Below, piece by piece: positions 15,085 to 21,604 of a DNA stretch of 21,604 bases; positions within the stretch are counted from its first letter, which is position 1, and every line of letters starts with the position of its first letter. Below the pieces are notes generated by a model, which saw nothing but the letters and a program-made list of their open reading frames with translations, did not search any database and had not been told where the DNA came from. Source of the DNA: Steroidobacteraceae bacterium (lineage in GTDB: Bacteria > Pseudomonadota > Gammaproteobacteria > Steroidobacterales > Steroidobacteraceae); contig JABEVI010000127.1 of the NCBI GenBank assembly GCA_013044085.1, positions 1 to 21,604 of the forward strand. Reading direction: 5' to 3'. The position numbers and the translations under genes were made by a program.

Positions 15085-15088
<4 letters not shown>
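14585..15088 (+). CDS. fdsG: NAD-dependent formate dehydrogenase gamma subunit (NuoE-like)
   Basis: The product is 167 residues from the ATG at 14585. The frame is open further upstream, but that part overlaps the divergent gene and lacks family features. It is a thioredoxin-fold NuoE homologue with a [2Fe-2S] site formed by Cys90 and Cys95 (RICRAEACQ) and Cys131 and Cys135 (YCLGNCALGPS). Family marks include LPILHAIQDALGYVP and VISFYHYFR. FdsG works with FdsB as the diaphorase part of the soluble molybdenum formate dehydrogenase, relaying electrons at the NADH end. Its TGA overlaps the fdsB ATG (ATGA at 15085-15088). The following fdsB, fdsA and fdsD genes make the Fds assignment secure over complex I nuoE. 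Confidence 0.95.
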
Positions 15089-16644
<1,556 letters not shown>

Positions 16645-16665
16645 GCATTCTTAGAGGATCAGGAT

Positions 16666-19518
16666 ATGTTATCGATCGTCGAACAAGATCTGGGAACCCC
16701 GGAACGAACGGGCGCGAACAGCGTCACGCTGTCGATCGACGGCGTCGAGGTGTGCGTGCCCGAGGGCACATCGGTGATGCGCGCCGCGGCGCTCGCCGGC
16801 ACGAAGATTCCGAAGCTGTGCGCAACCGATCAACTCGAGCCTTTCGGCTCCTGCCGCCTGTGCCTCGTGCAGATCGAAGGCATGAAGGGTCTGCCCGCCT
16901 CGTGCACGACACCGGTCGCCGCCGGCATGAAGGTGACGACGCAGAACGAGCGGCTGGCCGCGGTGCGCCGCGGCGTGATGGAACTGTATATTTCCGACCA
17001 CCCGCTCGATTGCCTCACCTGCCCTGCGAACGGCCACTGCGAGCTGCAGGACATGGCCGGCGCGGTGGGTCTGCGCGAGGTGCGTTACGGTTATACGGGC
17101 GCCAATCACCTCGATGCCGGCAAGGACACCAGCAATCCGTACTTCACCTTCGATCCGTCCAAGTGCATCGTTTGTTCGCGCTGCGTGCGCGCCTGCGATG
17201 AACGCCAGGGCACGCTCGCCCTGACGATCGCCGGGCGCGGCTTCGATTCGCAGGTCGTCGCCAGCCAGGGCGAGACCTTTTTCGACTCCGAATGCGTCTC
17301 CTGCGGGGCCTGCGTCCAGGCCTGTCCGACCGCGACGCTCTCGGAGAACAGCCTGATCCAGAAGGGCCAGGCCGAGCACAGCGTGGTGACGACCTGCGCC
17401 TACTGCGGCGTCGGCTGCTCGTTCCGCGCCGAGATGCAGGGCGAACAGATCGTGCGCATGGTGCCGAACAAGGACGGCCATGCGAACCACGGACACTCCT
17501 GTGTCAAGGGGCGTTTCGCGATCGGCTACGCAACCCACCCGGACCGCATCGTCAAGCCGATGATCCGGGCCAAAATCACCGATCCGTGGCGGGAAGCCTC
17601 CTGGGATGAGGCGATCGCCTATGCCGCCTCCGAATTGCGGCGCATCCAGGCCAAGTACGGCCGCAATTCGATCGGCGGCATCACCTCGTCGCGGTGCACG
17701 AACGAGGAGACCTACCTCGTACAGAAGCTCGTGCGCGCCGGCTTCGGCAACAACAACGTCGACACCTGCGCGCGCGTCTGTCACTCGCCGACCGGCTACG
17801 GCCTGAAGAACACCCTCGGCGAATCGGCGGGCACGCAGAACTTCGACTCCGTGATGCAAGCCGACGTGATCTTCGTGATCGGCGCCAACCCGACCGATGG
17901 CCACCCGGTGTTCGCATCGCAGATGAAGCGCCGGTTGCGCCAAGGCGCGCAGCTCATCGTCGCCGACCCGCGCGGCATCGATCTGGTGCGCACGCCGCAC
18001 GTCGAGGCCGCGCATCACCTGAAGCTGCGTCCGGGAACCAATGTCGCGCTGCTCAACAGCCTGGCGCACGTCATCGTCACCGAAGGGCTCGTCGACGAGG
18101 AATTCGTCAAGGCGCGCTGCGAGGCGGCGGCATTCGACAAGTGGCGCCGCTTCGTCGGCAAAGCGCAAAACTCGCCCGAGGCGATGGAGACGGTCACCGG
18201 CGTACCGGCGGCCTCGGTGCGCGCCGCCGCGCGCCTGTATGCCGGCGCCCGCAACGGCGCGATCTATTACGGACTCGGCGTCACGGAGCACAGCCAGGGT
18301 TCGACGGCCGTGATGGGCATCGCCAACCTTGCGATGGCGACCGGCAACGTCGGCCGCGAAGGCGTGGGCGTGAATCCGCTGCGCGGCCAGAACAACGTCC
18401 AAGGCTCCTGCGACATGGGCTCGTTCCCGCACGAGTTCCCCGGATACCGCCACGTCGGCGACGAGACGGTGCGCGCCTCCTTCGAGCACGACTGGGGGGT
18501 GACGCTGCAGGGCGATCCGGGACTGCGCATTCCGAACATGTTCGAGGCGGCGCTGGACGGGGAATTCAAGGGTCTTTACGTCGAGGGCGAGGACATCGCA
18601 CAGTCCGACCCGAACACGCAGCACGTCACGGCGGCGCTCGAGGCGATGGAATGCATCATCGTCCAGGATCTGTTTCTGAACGAAACCGCGCGCTTCGCAC
18701 ACGTCTTCCTGCCCGGCTCATCCTTCCTCGAGAAGGACGGCACCTTCACGAACGCCGAACGGCGCATTTCGCGCGTACGCAAGGTCATGGAGCCGAAATC
18801 CGGCCAGGCGGACTGGCAGATCACGCAGCTGCTTTCGAATGCGCTCGGCCTGCCGATGAACTACGCCCACCCCGCCGAGATCATGGCGGAGATCGCACGC
18901 CTGACGCCGACGTTCACCGCGGTGAGCTACGAGCGCATCGACGAACTCGGCAGCATCCAGTGGCCGTGCAACGCGGCCCACCCGACGGGCACGCCGACGA
19001 TGCATATCGGCGAGTTCGTCCGCGGCAAGGGCAAGTTCCTGGTCACCGAGTACGTGCCGACGGCGGAGAAGGTCACGCAGAAATACCCACTCTTGCTGAC
19101 GACCGGGCGCATCCTCTCGCAATACAACGTCGGTGCGCAGACGCGGCGCACCGAGAACAATCTCTGGCACGGGGAGGACCGTCTGGAGATCCACCCGCAC
19201 GACGCCGAGGAGCGCGGCATCGCCGACGGCGACTGGGTCGGCATCGCGAGCCGCGCGGGCGAAACGGTGTTGCGCGCAACCGTGACCGAACGCATGCAAC
19301 CTGGCGTCGTCTACACGACCTTCCACTTCCCGGACTCCGGCGCGAACGTGATCACGACGGACAACTCCGACTGGGCGACGAATTGCCCCGAGTACAAGGT
19401 CACCGCGGTTCAGGCGACGCGCGTCAACCAGCCTTCCGATTGGCAGCGGCGCTTCCGGGAGTTCCGTGACACGCAGGAGACTCTGCTGCACGGGGCCGAC
19501 GTCTTCGCCGCCAAGTAG
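16666..19518 (+). CDS. fdsA: NAD-dependent formate dehydrogenase alpha subunit (Mo/W-bis-MGD catalytic)
   Basis: The product is 950 residues, full length for FdsA. The N-terminal NuoG-like part binds one [2Fe-2S] (Cys52, 63, 66, 80), a His-ligated [4Fe-4S] (His112, Cys116, 119, 125) and two ferredoxin-type [4Fe-4S] sites (Cys167, 170, 173, 177 and Cys210, 213, 216, 220). The molybdopterin part starts with CAYCGVGC, giving a further [4Fe-4S] with Cys244, 247, 251 and 279. The catalytic motif RVCHSPTGYG holds Cys372 and His373, so this is the cysteine rather than the selenocysteine type. FVIGANPTDGHPVF and the C-terminal YNVGAQTRRTENN region are further bis-MGD-binding segments. It oxidises formate to CO2 and passes electrons to FdsBG. 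A ribosome site (AGAGGA) precedes the ATG. Confidence 0.97.
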   Translation: MLSIVEQDLGTPERTGANSVTLSIDGVEVCVPEGTSVMRAAALAGTKIPKLCATDQLEPFGSCRLCLVQIEGMKGLPASCTTPVAAGMKVTTQNERLAAVRRGVMELYISDHPLDCLTCPANGHCELQDMAGAVGLREVRYGYTGANHLDAGKDTSNPYFTFDPSKCIVCSRCVRACDERQGTLALTIAGRGFDSQVVASQGETFFDSECVSCGACVQACPTATLSENSLIQKGQAEHSVVTTCAYCGVGCSFRAEMQGEQIVRMVPNKDGHANHGHSCVKGRFAIGYATHPDRIVKPMIRAKITDPWREASWDEAIAYAASELRRIQAKYGRNSIGGITSSRCTNEETYLVQKLVRAGFGNNNVDTCARVCHSPTGYGLKNTLGESAGTQNFDSVMQADVIFVIGANPTDGHPVFASQMKRRLRQGAQLIVADPRGIDLVRTPHVEAAHHLKLRPGTNVALLNSLAHVIVTEGLVDEEFVKARCEAAAFDKWRRFVGKAQNSPEAMETVTGVPAASVRAAARLYAGARNGAIYYGLGVTEHSQGSTAVMGIANLAMATGNVGREGVGVNPLRGQNNVQGSCDMGSFPHEFPGYRHVGDETVRASFEHDWGVTLQGDPGLRIPNMFEAALDGEFKGLYVEGEDIAQSDPNTQHVTAALEAMECIIVQDLFLNETARFAHVFLPGSSFLEKDGTFTNAERRISRVRKVMEPKSGQADWQITQLLSNALGLPMNYAHPAEIMAEIARLTPTFTAVSYERIDELGSIQWPCNAAHPTGTPTMHIGEFVRGKGKFLVTEYVPTAEKVTQKYPLLLTTGRILSQYNVGAQTRRTENNLWHGEDRLEIHPHDAEERGIADGDWVGIASRAGETVLRATVTERMQPGVVYTTFHFPDSGANVITTDNSDWATNCPEYKVTAVQATRVNQPSDWQRRFREFRDTQETLLHGADVFAAK

Positions 19519-19527
19519 CCGAAACGC

Positions 19528-19770
19528 ATGAGCGAGGAACACCTGGTCAAGATGGCGAACGACATCGGCGCGTTCTTTCGTGCCGAACCGGATCGCGAAG
19601 AGGCGCTCGTCGGCATCGTCAATCACATCGTCAAATTCTGGACGCGCCGCATGCGCGAGAAACTCATCGCCGTGTTGCACGACGGCCGGTCGACGGAGTT
19701 CGATGAGTTGACGCTCGAGGCGGTGCGCCGGCTCGCGGCCGCCGCGGGCGAGGCGAAACGCCCCGTCTGA
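19528..19770 (+). CDS. fdsD: formate dehydrogenase delta subunit
   Basis: The product is 80 residues, nine bases after the fdsA stop. The segments HLVKMANDIGAFFRAEPDREEA and IVNHIVKFWTRRMREKLI are characteristic of the small FdsD family. FdsD is needed for full formate dehydrogenase activity in organisms where it was tested, and is thought to help assembly or stability; it binds no known cofactor. In many genomes fdsC, an FdhD-type sulfurtransferase, precedes it, but here fdsA and fdsD are directly adjacent. It converges on the quinone oxidoreductase gene with ten bases between the stops. Confidence 0.93.
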   Translation: MSEEHLVKMANDIGAFFRAEPDREEALVGIVNHIVKFWTRRMREKLIAVLHDGRSTEFDELTLEAVRRLAAAAGEAKRPV

Positions 19771-19780
19771 GCCGCGCCGA

Positions 19781-20788
19781 TCAGGCCGAATCCACGTTCA
19801 GCACGATCTTGCCGACGTGCGTCGAGGACTCCATCAGCCGGTGCGCGGCCGCGGCCTCGGCGAGCGGGAAGGTGGCGAACACGATCGGCCGGACCTTGCC
19901 GGCGCGCAGCAGCGGCCAGACGTGGGTTCGAAGACCGTCGGCGATCAGCGCCTTTTGAGCGACCGTGCGCGGCCGCAGCGTCGAACCGGTCAGCGTCAGA
20001 CGCTTGCGCATCAGCAGCCCCATGTCCAGGTCGGCGCGCGCACCGCCTTGCAGCCCGATCGTGACCACGCGCCCGTCGACCGCCGCCGCGTCGAGATTGC
20101 GCCCTACGTACTCGCCGGCGACCATGTCGAGAATCACATCGGCACCGCGACCGTCCGTCTCCCGCCGCAGCACCTCGACGAAATCCTCCTGCCGGTAGTC
20201 GATGCCGCGCACCGCGCCCAGGCGTTCGCAGGCGCGCGCTTTCGCCTCGCTCCCGGCGCTCGCAAAGACGCGCGCGCCGAACGCCACCGCAAGCTGGATC
20301 GCGGTGGTGCCGATGCCGCTCGTGCCGCCATGGATCAACACGGTGTCGCCGGCCTTGCAGCCGCCACGCTCGAACAGGTTGGTCCAGACCGTGAAGTAGG
20401 TCTCCGGCAGCGCGGCGGCCTCGAGCACGCTCAATCCTTCCGGAATCTCGAGGCACAGCGGCGCGGCGGCCACCGCGTAGCCGGCGTAACCGCCACCCGG
20501 CACGAGCGCGGTCACACGCTCACCGAGCGCCAAGCCGCGCACGCCGGCGCCGAGCAGGACGACCTCGCCGGCGATCTCGAGCCCCAGCACATCGGAGGCG
20601 CCCGGCGGCGGCGGATACGCGCCCCGCCGCTGCAGCACATCGGGGCGGTTGACCCCGGCGGCGGCGACCCGCACGAGCACCTCGCCCTCGCCCGGTTTCG
20701 GCACGGGACGCTCACCGAGGCGCATCTGCTCGGGCCCTCCCGGCGTCGCGACTTCGATCACCGACATCATCGAGGGCAGTTGGGACAT
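19781..20788 (-). CDS. NAD(P)H:quinone oxidoreductase, PIG3-type medium-chain reductase
   Basis: The product is 335 residues. The ATG at 20788 has GGGAG at a good distance; the frame runs upstream to 21103, but that part is a shadow of the DUF1345 gene. It is a zinc-independent medium-chain dehydrogenase/reductase. The GroES-like N-terminal half shows AAAGVNRPDVLQRRGAYPPP and DVLGLEIAGEV. The Rossmann half carries the NADPH-binding motif HGGTSGIG (153-160) followed by TTAIQLA. ETYFTVWTNLF and the ending HVGKIVL are typical of the p53-inducible PIG3/QOR group. It likely reduces quinones or related electrophiles with NADPH in the cytoplasm; the physiological substrate is unknown. It starts 23 bases after the DUF1345 gene on the same strand, suggesting one transcript. 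Confidence 0.93.
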   Translation of the reverse strand: MSQLPSMMSVIEVATPGGPEQMRLGERPVPKPGEGEVLVRVAAAGVNRPDVLQRRGAYPPPPGASDVLGLEIAGEVVLLGAGVRGLALGERVTALVPGGGYAGYAVAAAPLCLEIPEGLSVLEAAALPETYFTVWTNLFERGGCKAGDTVLIHGGTSGIGTTAIQLAVAFGARVFASAGSEAKARACERLGAVRGIDYRQEDFVEVLRRETDGRGADVILDMVAGEYVGRNLDAAAVDGRVVTIGLQGGARADLDMGLLMRKRLTLTGSTLRPRTVAQKALIADGLRTHVWPLLRAGKVRPIVFATFPLAEAAAAHRLMESSTHVGKIVLNVDSA

Positions 20789-20811
20789 CGAGGCTCTCCC
20801 GTGGATTTGGT

Positions 20812-21459
20812 TCAGCTGCCGACCAGGCCGGCGCCGACGTTGATCGCGAATCCGAGGATCGCGGCGTTGAACAGGAACGAGACGATCGTCTGCGCGATCA
20901 CCACCCGGCGTATCGACGTGCCGATCGTCGACACATCGGAGGTCTGGCAGGCGCATGAAATGGTGAAGGAAAAATACGCGAAATCCCAGAAAACCGGCAT
21001 GCCGGTGCCCGGAAACAGCAGCGGCCGCCGCTCCGCGGGCGCCGCGTAGAAGAGCTGCGCGTACTGCGAGGTGAACACCGTCGGCACCAGCATCCACGAA
21101 CAAATCAGCGTGAGCGCCGCGAGCGCCGTGTGCACGATGCGCGCGCCGCCGGCGACCTGCTTGACCGTCGCCAGCATGGCGACGATCGCCGCCAGGCTGA
21201 GCACCGCGGCCGCGACCACGACGATCGAGATCGCGGTGATGCTCTCGTCCTCTTCGTCGAAACGCCGGCAGATCTGCTCGGCCGAAAGTTTCGCCATCCA
21301 GCGGAAGATCAGCGTCAGGAACACCAGGGCCGCCGCGTCCCAGGCCGCGAGGACGCGGCTGATCAGGGGCAGATGAGACGGCAGAACGAAATAGGCGAGC
21401 ACGCCGCAGGTGGCCGCAACCAGAAGTCTCGGGTGATTTTTCAGAAACTTGTTGCGCAT
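20812..21459 (-). CDS. DUF1345 family membrane protein
   Basis: The product is 215 residues with four to six hydrophobic segments. The motif FWDFAYFSFTISCACQTSDV at about 156-175 is the family signature of DUF1345, an inner-membrane family of unknown function. The N-terminus MRNKFLKNHPRLLVAATCGV is short and basic before the first helix; the acidic cytoplasmic-looking loop RRFDEEDES lies in the middle. No function is claimed. It is the first gene of a likely two-gene minus-strand unit with the quinone oxidoreductase, and is divergent from the gene starting at 21593. Confidence 0.9.
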   Translation of the reverse strand: MRNKFLKNHPRLLVAATCGVLAYFVLPSHLPLISRVLAAWDAAALVFLTLIFRWMAKLSAEQICRRFDEEDESITAISIVVVAAAVLSLAAIVAMLATVKQVAGGARIVHTALAALTLICSWMLVPTVFTSQYAQLFYAAPAERRPLLFPGTGMPVFWDFAYFSFTISCACQTSDVSTIGTSIRRVVIAQTIVSFLFNAAILGFAINVGAGLVGS

Positions 21460-21592
21460 AGGCGAGGACAGCGCCAGTGTACGCGTCCGGCCGGCGGATC
21501 GCCTGCGAATCCTACCAGGCGCTTGCGGTATCGGCGATCGGGCCGATATCCTGCAAGGCTCGATTCCCCGCCCGCCTGAGGAGAACTGCGCG

Positions 21593-21604
21593 ATGACACC
21601 AGCC
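21593..21604 (+). CDS. start of a truncated gene at the right edge
   Basis: An ATG at 21593 is preceded by GAGGAG (21578-21583) nine bases upstream, a good ribosome site, and it is divergent from the DUF1345 gene. Only four codons (MTPA) are inside the window, so the product cannot be identified. Confidence 0.45.

Noticed and set aside
16669..18702. A 677-codon open frame on the minus strand opposite fdsA
   Set aside because: The fdsA frame has all cofactor motifs. The antisense translation is a repetitive Arg/Ala/His/Val sequence without any recognisable domain.

Overview
The window is uniformly GC-rich DNA, densely coded on both strands, from a Gram-negative bacterium. It encodes an outer-membrane TonB-dependent receptor, a chaperone-usher pilus, a lipoprotein and several Sec-exported proteins. 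A high-GC gamma- or betaproteobacterium fits best, because SCPU/Csu-type pili and NAD-dependent Fds formate dehydrogenase are common there. The genus cannot be read from this sequence. I see no tRNA, rRNA, CRISPR array, insertion sequence, integrase or attachment site. No gene-free stretch exceeds about 300 bases.

Left part (1-6757): a TonB-dependent receptor on the minus strand runs off the left edge. It is divergent from a small exported, cysteine-free pilin-like protein (2122-2592, plus strand). That gene converges on a four-gene minus-strand chaperone-usher operon: major SCPU pilin (6248-6757), periplasmic chaperone (5501-6229), outer-membrane usher (3113-5476) and a second SCPU protein (2607-3116). 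The second SCPU protein seems to lack the N-terminal donor strand and may be the pilus tip.

Middle part (7028-14467): a ZIP-family metal transporter is followed by a periplasmic chalcone-isomerase-like protein. A minus-strand run then encodes a DUF3014 membrane protein, a YXWGXW-repeat lipoprotein, a crotonase-fold enzyme lacking both hydratase glutamates, and an RhtA-like EamA exporter. After that come a plus-strand aldo/keto reductase and, abutting its stop codon, a minus-strand exported retropepsin-like protein with two DTG motifs.

Right part (14585-21604): an fdsGBAD operon for the soluble NAD-dependent molybdenum formate dehydrogenase. FdsG carries a [2Fe-2S] site, FdsB has FMN/NADH sites and a [4Fe-4S] site, and FdsA has five Fe-S sites plus a cysteine-type active site. 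Electrons would pass from formate at the FdsA molybdenum centre through the Fe-S chain to FMN in FdsB and on to NAD+. The usual fdsC/fdhD sulfurtransferase gene is missing from the cluster. A convergent pair follows on the minus strand, a DUF1345 membrane protein and a PIG3-type quinone oxidoreductase. The last 12 bases are the start of a further plus-strand gene.

I found no clearly new multi-gene system. The most interesting points are the reduced pilus cluster with its donor-strand-less SCPU subunit and nearby cysteine-free pilin-like gene, the atypical crotonase, and the fds operon without fdsC.
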